Position numbers and translations under genes: made by a program
Notes under the pieces: generated by a model
What the model saw: the letters and a program-made list of their open reading frames with translations, nothing else
What the model was told of the DNA's origin: nothing
Database searches by the model: none
Source of the DNA: Malania oleifera
Taxonomy: Eukaryota > Streptophyta > Magnoliopsida > Santalales > Ximeniaceae
NCBI RefSeq assembly: GCF_029873635.1
Contig: NC_080420.1
Span: 123,202,719-123,266,718 of the forward strand
DNA length: 64,000 nt
Direction: 5' to 3'
Shown here: positions 25,401 through 35,940 of the stretch, piece after piece
Layout of the letters: every line of letters starts with the position of its first letter
How positions within the stretch are numbered: the stretch's first letter is position 1

Positions 25401-28400
25401 TAATATCCTTGAATCTATCAAAAGAAATGGTCCTTGATCCCATAAATTGGCTGAAAAGAATTCATATAGCCGACCCCACTTAGTGGGACTAAGGCTTGGT
25501 TTTGTTGTTGTTGTTTAGGAATCAAGGCAACTAAATCATAAAATATATGAATTGTATTAAAAAGGTTAATATATTATGAAGGCTAATTAGCTATTAAAAA
25601 TCAATAATAATAATTTATTACAAAATTTCAATTTTGCCAAATTAATCTTTTTTTTGCCAAAATTACTAGCTTTCCACCATGCAGTAACATTAGCACTCCT
25701 AAAGCCATCCTCCTGTACTGTTTATAGAAATCAACTAGAAATAAGAAGTTTTTTTTTCTTTTTTTTAATTGTTATTTTTTTATTACTCGACATGCATTTT
25801 CTAATGTGCTAAGCAACACTTATTGTGCACAAACACTTATTTAAGGGATAAGTGCTGAAAGCACTTTTTATTTAGGTACTGCCAAATGGGGGTTAAGTTT
25901 CTTCTGTTTGCCTCCATTTCCAAAGCAGCCTAATGGGCTTGGGCACACCAAGTAAAGATTGCTTCTGTATCGATGGATTGTCTGTCCTCTTGTGAACAAT
26001 GCATGTAAACCTTATTGACTTTTGAGAGCTACTTTCATTTACTTGCCAGGTTATTGCTGCACTTGGATCAATAGTGTTGATATACTGCTGATGGTCATAA
26101 TGATGTGCTTTGTTGTTCCTGGCCTTTTCTCCAGGCTTTAGGAGACTACACAAGGACGATTAAGGACTTCTCAGCATTCCCAGCTGATCCAAAAGAGGGT
26201 CGAGTTGGGTCATACTGGTATCATGAAGACACACAAGCATATTTTGATGATTTGGATCACTACAAGATGATCAAGGCGATGTGTAGGCTTTCATGCTGTG
26301 TCTGTGACAGGATGGATGAACAAGGAAATGAAGGGTCAAAGAGAAAGGGGAGGTTTAGAAGCATTGAGCAGCTGAAGGGTCATTTGTTCCATCAACATAG
26401 GCTATTCATGTGTAGTCTGTGCCTGGAAGGCAGGAAGGTGATATCTGATTATAGTATTATACTACTATATACAACATCTATAAATTTGTAGCCTTTTTTT
26501 TTTTTGTTTGTTTAGATATCGTTGTGGGCTATTCAATTATAATGTGAAAGTTGAACTCATTTTCCTTATTTTACAGCTAACCCTTTAATTCTCCTTTTTC
26601 CATTTCTTTTTTAGGGCATTATCAAACACCTGTTTGATTTATACATTTTTTAAAAAATTTCTTCTTTCATTCTAGCAACATCTTGATGTTTGCAGGGTGA
26701 TCCATTGATTTATCTGACTTTATTTTGAAATGTGAACCAGATATTTGTGTGTGAGCAAAAATTATATACCCGAACTCAGTTGAATCAACATATAAAAACA
26801 GGTGACTCAGAGGTTGATGGCAGTGAGAGTGAAAGAGGTGGTTTTGCTGGGCATCCTATGTGTGAATTTTGTCGAAATCCTTTTTATGGGGATAATGAGC
26901 TATATATGCATATGTCTACTGAACATTACACTTGCCATATATGCCAAAGGTGTGATTTTGTTGACTGGGTGTTTGTTTTTGTAATGAAGTTGAAGGAAAC
27001 TTATGCTTACTTTCATCCAATTTACCTTGTTCAATGCAGGCAACACCCAGGACACTACGAATATTATAAGAATTATGATGACCTAGAGGCCAGTTATCTC
27101 TTTTTTATTTCATATTAATAACAGTGCTTTTGTGGCAAGTTTCTCTATAAAAATTTGTTAAACTATTGACACTGGTGTCATATGTCACAGATACATTTTC
27201 GGGGAGGGCATTTCTTATGTGAAGATGAGTGCTGCCTTGCTAAAAAGTTTGTTGTTTTTGCAACTGAATCTGAAATGAAGGTGAAAGCTTAGTTGTGCAC
27301 TGGTGCTAAAAAATAACTGTGGTGTCCAGTATACTTTCTCACGTTTTATCTCCTGTTACTGTTTAGTTTTTCAACAAACCCAATCTTTTATTTCGAATAT
27401 CTGCAGAGGCACAATACCATGGAACATGGAGGGCGCATGTCTCGATCCAGGCGCAATGCCGCTCTTCAGGTATGTATGGATCTTTATAATTCTTTGTTAT
27501 GTCATCTGGGTTCCTTCATTCCCTGCACAATTATCTTTGCATTTTATTCTGCACTGTTGGACATTTTGGCTCTATATTGCTGCGATACTTCCATGGTACA
27601 TTCTTTTTTTGCTTCTTCTATCTCTTTTCACCATAATATCATGCCCTAATTTCTTTTTTCATTGTCTAGATACCAACAAGTTTCCAATTTCGACGAAGGA
27701 ATGAGCGAGATCTCAATGGAAGAGAACGTGATTTTTTTTCTGATTCAACCAATGATCAACTTTATTTGGCCATTCAATCTAGTCTGGAAACTGCTAATGC
27801 AGATGCATTCAATGATACTGTTTCTAGTGCCCAAGCAATTTCTAATCTCAGAGGAACTAGGGAAGTTGATTCCATTCTACAATCATTTGAATCACTAGCT
27901 TGCATGGATTCAGAGCTGTCTTCAAGGTCCACTCAGGGTATGAGGCAAAACTCCCAGAACACACCATTGGAAATATCCTCTTTTCCTCCACTTCCTTCAG
28001 CTCCAAGCAACAGTAAACGGAAGACCAAAAAGAAAAAGGTGCTGGGTAGGAATGCAATGGCCGCCTGCCCTCATCCCCAAAGTAATGGAACCATAAATGG
28101 TTTCAATTCATCTCAGGCTTGGCCACTTGTGAGACATCAGCCTATGTCATCAGGTAGCGTTTCTTCACATTCAAGGCCAATATCAAATTCTGGACCTGCA
28201 TTGTCATCCAGTTCTGTCAGTTCTTCCTTGGGTAAGCCTGCTACAGTTAATGGACTTGTGCATTGTAGTTATGCAAGCCCTGCCCAAGCGACTCAAGCAT
28301 CAGTTAATGGACTTGCGTCGTCTATTTCTGCAAGTTCATCTAAGAATTCAAGCAGCAGAAGTAAGGTTCAGCATTCAAATTTGGCTCCAAACCTTGCAGA

Positions 28401-29340
28401 TGGAGGATCTTTTCACTCTTCTACATCTGATTTTCCCCCAGTTTCTGCCGCACAAACAAAAAATCAATTGCCCATGAGCACCCAACCGTTGCTAAAGGCA
28501 GAAGATGTTCATGTTGCCAACAAGTCTCTGACCAAAAGAATCCATGCTGCCTTAGAATTCGACAAGGATAAATACTCAGCTTTCAAAATAATATCGGTAG
28601 AATATCGTCAAGGTCTGATTGGAACTGGGGAATATCTTGCATATGTGCATCAGTTTGGTCTGTCACATCTTATTCTTGAGCTAGCTAAGCTGTGTCCTGA
28701 TGTTCAAAAGCAAAAAGAGCTTCTCGAGGCTTACAATGCCAATTTGGGCAATGGTCCTTGTGATGGTAGTGTGGGAAATGATAGTGTTAAGCTAAAAAGC
28801 AAAAAAAGTTCCAAAAAAGGTAAGGAGAAGTGTGAAGAGAATGGGACCAGTGACCTGAGAGTTACTTTAGCAGATAGCATTATAAACACTGTGAGAAGGT
28901 TCCAGTCAAGTAATATGCCTTCTGAAAAAGTAGAGGTCTTATCAAAAGATGGGTATCGTTCTGCCAAAGGCAAAGGTAAGATTTTAGTTTCAGATGAACC
29001 GGCTGTCCCAGATTCTGCGATTCAGCCATTAACAGAGTCAAGGAGCGTAACTGATTCAGAGTCAGCTGATGGTTGTTTGAAGAAAAATTTAGGAATTGGA
29101 GGAGCAGGGCATAAGCAACGGAAAAAGACCTCAAAATTTCATAGAAACCGTCTAGGTGATGGTTCACCAGGAGCTACTTTAGATGTCAACAATGTCATCC
29201 CTGCTCCGGCTGAAGAAAAATCAGCAGAAATAACAAGTTCTTATGATAGGCTGCCAGTTTCTTTGAACGGGCGTCCAGTTCATGGAGCTTGGAGGAACCA
29301 GGGAGGCCAACGGCTTGTGGCAATTACACTGAGAAAGTGA
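16450..29340 (+). CDS. HEL2/ZNF598-type RING E3 ubiquitin ligase
   Basis: This is the plant homologue of yeast Hel2 / human ZNF598, which ubiquitinates 40S proteins on collided ribosomes. I read seven coding exons: 16450-16617, 26135-26437, 26741-26949, 27040-27088, 27191-27280, 27407-27469 and 27670-29340. Phases agree and give 850 aa, close to the family length. The RING is at residues 5-45 (C5, C8, C20, H22, C26, C29, C42, C45). Zinc-finger motifs follow: CCVC...HLFHQH, CSLC, CEFC...HMSTEH, CHIC, and a final finger ending RHNTMEH. Then comes a Ser-rich linker with a Lys stretch (KRKTKKKK), and a conserved C-terminal segment ([20 protein letters not shown]...) followed by a GAWRNQGG motif near the end. 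Oddities: the first coding intron is 9517 bp and full of transposons, and the intron after 27088 appears to use a GC donor. The gene looks intact. Confidence 0.9.
16774..17566. mobile_element. Non-autonomous hAT-type DNA element in HEL2 intron 1
   Basis: This 793-bp element has a perfect 8-bp target duplication ATGTGTCC (16766-16773 and 17567-17574), the hAT signature. Terminal inverted repeats are short and imperfect: TAGTGTTTTAAAA on the left and CAGTGTTTTAAAA as the complement of the right end. Both subterminal regions carry many AGGCG/GGCGT repeats. A terminus-like block (GGCGCCTTTTAAAACA) recurs inside at about 17011-17026. The centre (17100-17345) is GC-rich with repeated TCGTCGAG/CTTCG motifs, unlike the AT-rich intron. 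There is no transposase. Confidence 0.8.
17575..18636. other. AT-rich intron sequence
   Basis: This is part of HEL2 intron 1. A 'gggtttgtttgg' type motif at about 17680 resembles the start of common plant MITEs, but no partner end or target duplication was found. Otherwise I see only AT-rich sequence with a short ATTTTTA repeat at about 18110-18140. Confidence 0.4.
18645..18715 (-). mobile_element. Very short 5'-truncated RTE LINE copy
   Basis: Only about 71 bp of the RTE 3' end is present, on the minus strand: the (TTG)n tail read as CAACAACAA, then the conserved 3' block 'agcctttagtccaacta'. It is flanked by an imperfect target duplication of about 15 bp (around 18630-18644 and 18716-18730, two differences). 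This is a complete but extremely truncated insertion. Confidence 0.65.
19270..21640 (-). mobile_element. LTR-like insert (solo LTR candidate) in the RTE fragment
   Basis: A 2371-bp insert is bounded by the direct repeat AAGTTCT (19263-19269 and 21641-21647); the true 5-bp target copy lies within it, so the ends are uncertain by 2 bp. It begins 'gatataattggcgtgatccc', a start common in plant LTRs, and has an LTR-like 'gaggttcgg' block at about 19674. On the minus strand a TATA box (CTATAAATACCC, about 20785-20800) lies after a region dense in GTCGAC/GGTCGACC-like motifs (20900-21210). No coding region remains. I cannot decide between a copia and another LTR family. Confidence 0.6.
19755..20010. 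repeat. Diverged tandem repeat, about four units of about 60-65 bp
   Basis: Each unit reads roughly 'ggtctc...ttat...gg..gagactc.ccagttcaatt..gggctgaaccgaacc'. The last two units (about 19890-20005) are the most alike; the first two are more diverged. It lies inside the LTR-like insert 19270-21640. Confidence 0.6.
21690..22607 (-). mobile_element. RTE LINE fragment, minus strand
   Basis: This is a second minus-strand RTE copy. It starts with the tail complement (ACAACAACAACAAG, about 21697-21712) and runs into the reverse transcriptase region; the complement of the catalytic FADD segment lies near 22470-22500. It is 5'-truncated and placed head-to-tail with the copy at 18745. Confidence 0.75.
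22608..22838. other. AT-rich spacer within HEL2 intron 1
   Basis: This is nearly pure A/T sequence between two opposed RTE copies. No gene or paired ends are visible. Confidence 0.5.
22846..25515 (+). mobile_element. RTE-clade LINE, 5'-truncated, with target duplication
   Basis: This is the longest RTE copy here, on the + strand, in the same orientation as the host gene. It starts inside the endonuclease domain (motif [11 protein letters not shown] at about 23061-23093), continues through reverse transcriptase ([10 protein letters not shown] near 24073, catalytic FSDD at about 24718-24729 where FADD is usual), and ends with the 3' block 'gccgaccccacttagtggg' and a (TTG)n tail at 25503-25515. 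A 7-bp target duplication TAGGAAT lies at 22839-22845 and 25516-25522. Several stops and frameshifts interrupt the reading frame, so it is dead. Confidence 0.85.
25523..26134. other. 3' part of HEL2 intron 1
   Basis: This is AT-rich at first (25523-25870), then more gene-like (25880-26130), ending with a pyrimidine tract and the TCCAG acceptor before exon 2 at 26135. No other feature is recognised. Confidence 0.5.
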
Positions 29341-29445
29341 TAAATTCGACAAAACGAATTATCAGTTTTCTCAAATGTTGGTTGGGAGGCTGTTGTTTGT
29401 AATTACAGAAGTGCAATGCTTCTTATACAGTTTCTGCTGCTTACA

Positions 29446-29493
<48 letters not shown>

Positions 29494-30000
29494 GTGACCA
29501 TAGGGTTCTAAGTTATGATTGGTGTTTGGATTTTGGGGTCTGGATTTTTGCTTTTGTTTGGTTTTGGCCATATGGCAACTGGCAAGTATGGTTACCCCCT
29601 TTTTCCAATGTCAATACAACATCAACTGCATTGCTAGGTGAAATTTGGAACAGAGATGAGCTTTTGTTTTTTTGTTTTGTTTGATTATGTTTGTTTATTG
29701 TGTGTTATACTTTTAATGAAAGGAAAGAAATGGAAGGAACTGTTTGTATTTTGTTTTGTTTGACCCTGTTAGTATATAGCTCTAGGTTTTTTGTTTTTCA
29801 AGTCTCCCGTAGGAACTTGGAAAATATTAAGAATTAAAAAAAAAAAAATTTACATTTGCATGTTTGAAGATTGAAAAACAATAATTTTGTTTTACATATT
29901 ATGAACTTTAGATTTTTCTTAATTTTTAATTATATGAGAACAAATTCTCATTATTAATATTATTTATACATAGAACTTCTTTTTGTTGGTTTAAGTTTTT
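29341..30000 (+). other. HEL2 3'UTR and downstream spacer
   Basis: This is T-rich 3'UTR-like sequence with an (AT)n(GA)n microsatellite at about 29447-29492. Candidate polyadenylation context lies around 29690-29750, with 'aatgaaagg' and TTTGTTTG runs. AT-rich spacer follows to 30000. Confidence 0.45.
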
Positions 30001-31018
30001 CATAATAGCGGTGTACAAAAACTTAAAAGGCTTGATCAATAAGTTCTTGAAGTAGCACAAACTCAACCTAGATGTTGCTCCTAAATGTCTAGATTTACAA
30101 AACATAGAGAAGAAAACATTAGAGGCCTTTAAGGAATATACATAAAAGTGGAAAGGTTAGCAACCGAAGTAGACACTCCTTTATTAGAGGAAGATCCAAT
30201 AGACGTTTTTTGTTGCCTTATAGGGCTAATTTTGCAAGCGTTGTACAAGTAAGTGAGAAAATTGAAAAGGATTTGTTGTAGAAACCCAAACCAAAAAATA
30301 AAGGAAATAAGTAAGAAAAGAAGAAAGAAAAATTTAAATGGGCAAAGTAATAGGACTCGTCGATGAATCCTCTATTTTTGTCGACGAGTGACCTTCTGTG
30401 TCTCATCGACGAAGTTCAAGCGTCGTCGACGAAGAAATCCCGAAAGTCATGAAATTTCAGGCTTAAAGTTCGTCGACGAACCCTTTCTTTCGTCAATGAA
30501 CGTCCTTCTACAACTCATCGACAAAGGCTCCATTTCGTCGATGAAGTCGGCCGAGTCAACGACCTATAAATAGATTTTGAATTACTTTTCGATTAAGAAA
30601 ACCAAAATATCTCTCTCTCTCTCTCTCTAAACCATGCACCCCACCCCTTCTCTCTTCGATTTCTCGTCATTCGTCGCCCGAATCGACGATCGAAAGTCAC
30701 CACGAGAATCAAAGGGTAATTCTCTACGAATTCACCGGAACGGAATCGTGTTTTGGGATTTTCCAGACATCACTCCAAATTTGAGGTAAGAGTAGAAATG
30801 GGCTATTTGTCTAACATTTAACTTATTAAATGGAATGTATGTGTTTAGGGATGTTTAATGAATGTGTTTGAGTTGTTTGAATTGGGGAAATGTGTTTTCA
30901 GGGTTGTGGAACCCATGTTGCGTGGGTTGGGCTTTAGGAGTGGCGTAGGATCTCTCTTAGTAAACAGGTAAGGGGATTAAGTTAAGTCGGGATTTTACTA
31001 AAGTTGAATCGATTAAAC

Positions 31019-31021
<3 letters not shown>

Positions 31022-31056
<35 letters not shown>
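31022..31056. repeat. (TA)n microsatellite
   Basis: About 17 TA units lie in the outer solo LTR, just before the degenerate 'gggtcgggttgtacttaa' tandem repeat. Confidence 0.9.
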
Positions 31057-31059
<3 letters not shown>

Positions 31060-31339
31060 TTCAAGGGATATTTCCAAAATTGACTGTTTAAAGTGGACTT
31101 TATAAATTTATGAGATATGATATGGTATTTTGGATAAAACGAACGGTGGAAAATTGGGTTTTATCTTACGAACTTCAAACTGTGTTTTCTTAGTTGTTTA
31201 AATGGCTATATTCAAATATTGAAATTGTGTGGTAGGTGAATAATCGATATGGGTTATGGTATAACTGAATTTGGGTATGGTTGTGAAATATTGAATTGTT
31301 TGTAAAAATACTGGAACTGCCTTTGTGAAATATTGGGTT

Positions 31340-31490
31340 GTACTTAATGACTGTGAGCCGGGTTTTATTTAACGACCGAGGGTCGGGTTGTACTTAATGG
31401 TTGTGAGCTGGGTTTTATTTAACTGTCGAGGGTCGGGTTGTACTTAACGGCTGTGAGCCAGGTTTTATTTAAGGGCCAAGGGCTGGGTTT
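31340..31490. repeat. Short tandem repeat, about 35-60 bp units
   Basis: The phrase 'gggttgtacttaa.gg.tgtgag' followed by 'gggttttatttaac...gagggtc' recurs about three times before the nested LTR and once more after it (33755-33810). The nested element therefore inserted inside this minisatellite of the outer LTR. Confidence 0.7.
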
Positions 31491-33753
31491 TGACAACCTG
31501 CTTAATTTCCCCATAAATTATTATTTATTTATTTTTTCCAAAATATAATAAAATCAATATCACAATCTTGGCAGATCATAATCCACCGGACCTGTAGGTA
31601 CCAGGGATACATCAGAAATACATCACGGAAGCCTATGCAGCAGGAAACATATAATCATATACATCTCATTATACCATACATCACAATACCAGAGTTACTA
31701 CAATCATTATATACATATATACACAACACTTAACCCAAAAAGATGTCTTAGGGCCATTTCCACAAAATACATCTGACCCTATCAAATTACTTATCCTTCT
31801 GGAAGGGCAGATCTACCGTACTAGATCAACGGGGCTTTACCCACTCTCCTATCAGGGGTTCTTGAAAAGTTTATAAAATTTAAGGGTGAGACACCTCTTA
31901 GTAAGGGAAATAAACTAATACTAGTGTATGGCAACATGATTATTTCGTGTTATACATATACCATACATAACATATTCAGCAAGTTGTTATGTCAAATCTG
32001 GGAAAACATATATATCATCAAAACATGGCAGAACATACTACATTTTCATAAACATATTTCATCTCATATAATAATAACACAAAACATTCCTGGTAGGTTA
32101 ACTGGTTGTTGTCATGTATTACCCTCACATGATTGAGTTGTGTGGCTCGAAGGCGGAACCTGACAATGGTTGACCGACCACTACCAAGTCAAAAGTACAG
32201 TCTGTAAGTCTGATGGGTCTGCCAGACCTGATTCGTACACTAGGGGCACTCACACACTTCTTAAAAACCACATCGACCATCCAATCTCACACCACTCCGT
32301 ACAGCGGCGTTAACACAAATATCATGATCACGAAGACCATGGACAGATAGCAACGATACCGTGTAAGTGCTAGCTTAGACCAAGCCAACCAGGTTCTGAT
32401 ATCATATAACATATACTGAAATTGTGATACATGGATATTTCATATCATTAATTATCAGATCAATTATAACATTTTGCATATATATGTATATCATGAAAAT
32501 CATCGGCCCGTATACCGGTATTACACATTTTATCATAACTCCGCCCGTACGCTGGCAAATCATAGCACAGCCCAAACGCTGGCAAATCACATCCATAGCT
32601 CGGCTCGTACGACGGCAAATCATATCATAGCACAGCCCGTACGCTGGCAAATCACATCCATAGCATGACATATACGTCGACAAAATATATCCATAACTCA
32701 GGCCGTACGCTAACAAATCATACACATAGCACGGCCCGTACGCCGGCAAAACATATAAAAATCTTGGCCCATATGCCGGTTTTCTATTATAAAAATCTAT
32801 ATCATTAACACATTCTCAGAAAACAGTGTTTCATAACAATTTCTACTCATGCCACACTAACAGGTTTTTCGCATATTCAACATACCATCATTTTCAACAG
32901 TATTTTCCCAAATATAAAACATATAAAAATATATTTATTTCCTGAAATCAAATGCTATAACAATATACATATTTTCATAAAATACTAGCTTAATTTATCC
33001 CCTTACCTGATTCCTAAAAAGTCCATAAAAAAATCTGTCCCGCACCCACAGGGTTCCAACTCAACACCCTAGAAACAACATTTCCTAAAACTAAAGTTCA
33101 GTATTTCTAAGCGTATAACACTTTCTACAACTGCCAAAAATCCAAATATTGAGTATAAAGTCTTACCTTGGATTTGGGATGGTTTCCACTTCAGCCCCAT
33201 CGACGATATGCTCCGACAGACTTGCAGAAAACTTTTCCAGGAGCGTCATGGTGGCTTCAGATAGTCAAACCGGCGGAAATCCGACCTGAAATCGAAGAGA
33301 GAAGGAGGAGGGACCGAGTGGTAGGAGAGAGAGAGGTGCTGCGCAAGAAATTTCGGCCAAAAATGAGTTTTAGGCTTATTTAAATTGTGGCCTTTGTCGA
33401 CGAGCCACGTCACCTCGTCGATGAGGTCAATACAAAATTCGTCGATGAACTCTCCCCTTCTTGGACAAAATTTAGATACCCCAAAATCATCCCCTCGATA
33501 TTTCCTCGTCGACGAGCCACGTCACCTCGTCGATGAGCCTAATTATATTTTCGTCGAAGAATCTTATCCTCGTCAACGAGCTCTTGTTATACCCTCGTTG
33601 ACGAGTCCCCTGTATTCGTCGACGAGGAGTTGAAAAATTTCTGAGATTTATCCTTTCCAAAATTCAACGTCGTCGACTGCCTCCTTTTGTTTCCGATTTC
33701 CATTTCCCTTTCTTTTTATTATTTAAATACCATTATTCTTCGGGTTGTTACAC
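31490..33753 (-). mobile_element. Gypsy-type solo LTR nested in the outer solo LTR
   Basis: This is a 2.26-kb insert on the minus strand. Read in that direction it starts TGTAACAACCCGAAG and ends GGTTGTCA, with a 5-bp direct repeat GGGTT on both sides (31485-31489 and 33754-33758), though this also occurs in the surrounding minisatellite. Its U3 (about 33395-33680) is rich in CGTCGACGA palindromes, with a TATA-like TTTAAATAAG at about 33375. It shares a long block, containing TGACGTGG between GTCGAC palindromes, with the LTR at 1-1770. A minisatellite 'cggcccgtacgctggcaaatcata' type lies at about 32500-32770. No internal region remains. Confidence 0.8.
32500..32770. repeat. Minisatellite in the nested solo LTR
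   Basis: About nine diverged units of roughly 22-30 bp, each with 'cccgtacg.tggcaaatca', lie in a row. This corresponds to the tandem-repeat position seen in the outer LTR at 31340-31490, but with a different sequence. Confidence 0.75.
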
Positions 33754-35940
33754 GGGTTGTCTTTAATGGTTGTGATTCGGGTTTATCTGACGATTGGGGA
33801 CCGAGTTTTGTGAAATGACAGATTTTATACAAAATGAATTTATACTACAATTTTACTACTTAAATTGTATGATATGATTTAAGAACCCCAAGGACCAGTT
33901 GTGAGCACGGTACTGTTGTTAGGGAATTATTATTTGGCCATGTGCGCCCATACTGGATAGAGAGGTGTAGTGTGGTTTCAGCCGATTGTCCTATGTAGAG
34001 GTGGTACCTTCCCTGGGGTCTGGACCAGGAAGTGGTAAGGCAATTAGATCTGCAATTGGGTTGCGAATGCCTACAGGTGTATATTAGTAGATGGATACTT
34101 TGACTTTGTCTGAGTTGATTCCCTGGGGCTAAGTCCAGCCTTTGGGTTGCACAACCCGTCATGGGGGTTAAGCATGTCATTAGTCCCAGGAAGTGTCTTA
34201 TACGCATATATGCTAATTTATGTAAATGGTATCTCTAATTATTGAATTGGTTTATATGGTGGAAATGAAAAGGGTATTTTCAACTAAGTAGAGTGAGTAT
34301 AATGTATAACTGCTATTTTTGGTTAAATGGAGAATGAAATATTTTCTATATACACTAAAACTCATGTTGGCTACACACTGATATTAACTTAATCCGTCTT
34401 ACTGAAAAGTGTCTCACCCCAATATACAAATAATTTTTCTAACCATATCAAGATCAAGTATAGCAAGCGCCAGGGTAGGGCAGTAGCTAGTTTTTGTGTA
34501 AGTGTCTGCAAGAACTCTGTTGTATGGAAGTTATGTCGTAAGTCTTTGGATATGTAATATAATTTTATGGACTAGGGTAGGATACCTTCAGTTATGATTG
34601 GTATGGGTATCTAGAAACCCATATGTATAATATTAGTTAGAACTCTAGTAATGTTTTGGAGAATGTGTTATTTATGTTCGCTGCATTTTTATGATAAATA
34701 TGATATTAAGTACATAGACGTCACTAAAGTAGCACCTCGGGCCCATGTGGCAGGTCGGGGCGTTACATTTGTAGTTTGGGAAGATGGTGGATTATACAAT
34801 GGTGCGATCACCTCAACCATAAATGTAGGAAAAACCAATATATGAAGATGGGGTTAAAGAAGTTTGTCTCATTGATTACAAGGGTAGTAGAAAGGCAAGA
34901 CCAACGCCACAACCTATTCGTCAATTTCACACCCAACCTGCCATCCGTTCTCAATTTCCAATCTATCCTCAACTATATCTTTCTCCAGCACAATTCTTAA
35001 GAGAAGGACCTTTATATCAAGCTACCCTAGTAATCTAAAAGCTTTCCCTTGTACCATACAACAAAACTCCTAAACAAAAAAGAGAATTTAGTCCACTGCC
35101 CTTACCATTGACAAACCCATATCATCAACTAGCATCCCAAGGCAAAATTGCTTCAGTGTCTCTGAATATTTGGCCATCCTCAAAGTAGCACAATCCCAAA
35201 GTTTCTCGTGAATTCCATATTAATGCTTTTCGTCACTCCACAGAAAAGTGCAAAACACTAAAGCACTATATACAAGATTTGATAAATGTCAAGATCATAT
35301 ATTTCCAAGTGAGTAGTGGAGAAAATACAAGTGTAAGAATTAACTCACCAACAAACTATGGAGGCCACTCAGTAAACATGATTGAGTGTACAGTTGAAGA
35401 ACCTTAGGGATCGAGATTAGGCAATCTCTAGATAGAAGCAACTAGCTTGGAGGAAAGGATGGAAATCATTGAACAAACGTTGACTTGGCTATTGGTTGAA
35501 GTAAGGGGAAAGAACCTTTGTAATGCTCGCAAGGATCCATTACAATAACTTGGCATTGTTGATCTTTTAGAAAGGGCTGAGGCTGTCGAAAAATTTTTAG
35601 TAGAACTTGTAAAAGCCATTAAAGGGAAGAACCCTATTGATGATACTATCAGCCCTTCAGTCACTCACACCTTCCCACTCCACCCACCCTTACCAAAACA
35701 AGGGCCCTCACAAGTACACCAATCCAATCTTCCTTGTCTCAGAGTTTATGGATCAAACATGTCAAACTCCTTTAGCCTCCTCTGTGAAAACTTCATTGCT
35801 TAGAAGAAAGGAATGCAAAAAAGCTCTTAGTGTTCCCACCAAATTAACTAGTACTCCTAAAGTTCAAAAGTTTCACCTAGAGTTCACATCATTGCCCATC
35901 TCCCTAATAGTGCTCTTGATAGAATTGGTTTCTTAAGGGA

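Larger units (their letters stand above)
30277..34767 (+). mobile_element. Gypsy-type solo LTR (2.2 kb), itself interrupted
   Basis: It begins TGTAGAAACCC and ends GGGGCGTTACA, with a perfect 5-bp target duplication TTTGT (30272-30276 and 34768-34772). U3 (about 30355-30545) carries a dense array of CGTCGACGA-like palindromes, followed by a TATA box at about 30565 (CTATAAATAG) and a (CT)n block. It shares the late blocks 'gggttgcacaacccgtcatg' (about 34145) and CTTACTGAAAAGTGTCTCACCC with the LTR at 1-1770. Without the nested insert (31490-33753) it is about 2.2 kb. Tekay/Del-like by length and ends only. Confidence 0.85.
30001..35940 (+). mobile_element. Decayed Ty3/gypsy gag-like fragment, interrupted
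   Basis: The two flanks of the nested solo LTRs (30001-30276 and 34773-35940) together resemble a plant gypsy gag region of the Ogre/Tat kind. Recognisable wording includes a 'plleedpidvf' type block at about 30175-30215 and a 'naITSTINVGKTN' type block near 34800-34840. The 3' part at 35400-35940 is not clearly assigned. It is broken with many breaks, and no LTR of this element was found in the window. Confidence 0.5.

Noticed and set aside
28731-29167. Minus-strand open frames of 80-95 codons
   Set aside because: They are antisense shadows of the last HEL2 coding exon.
32500-32770. CRISPR-like regular repeat
   Set aside because: Units are diverged and directly adjacent without unique spacers, and the context is a plant LTR.
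35428-35940. Open frames of 78-99 codons that might form a host gene
   Set aside because: They sit at the end of a decayed gypsy gag-like stretch, with no start, splice or family evidence.
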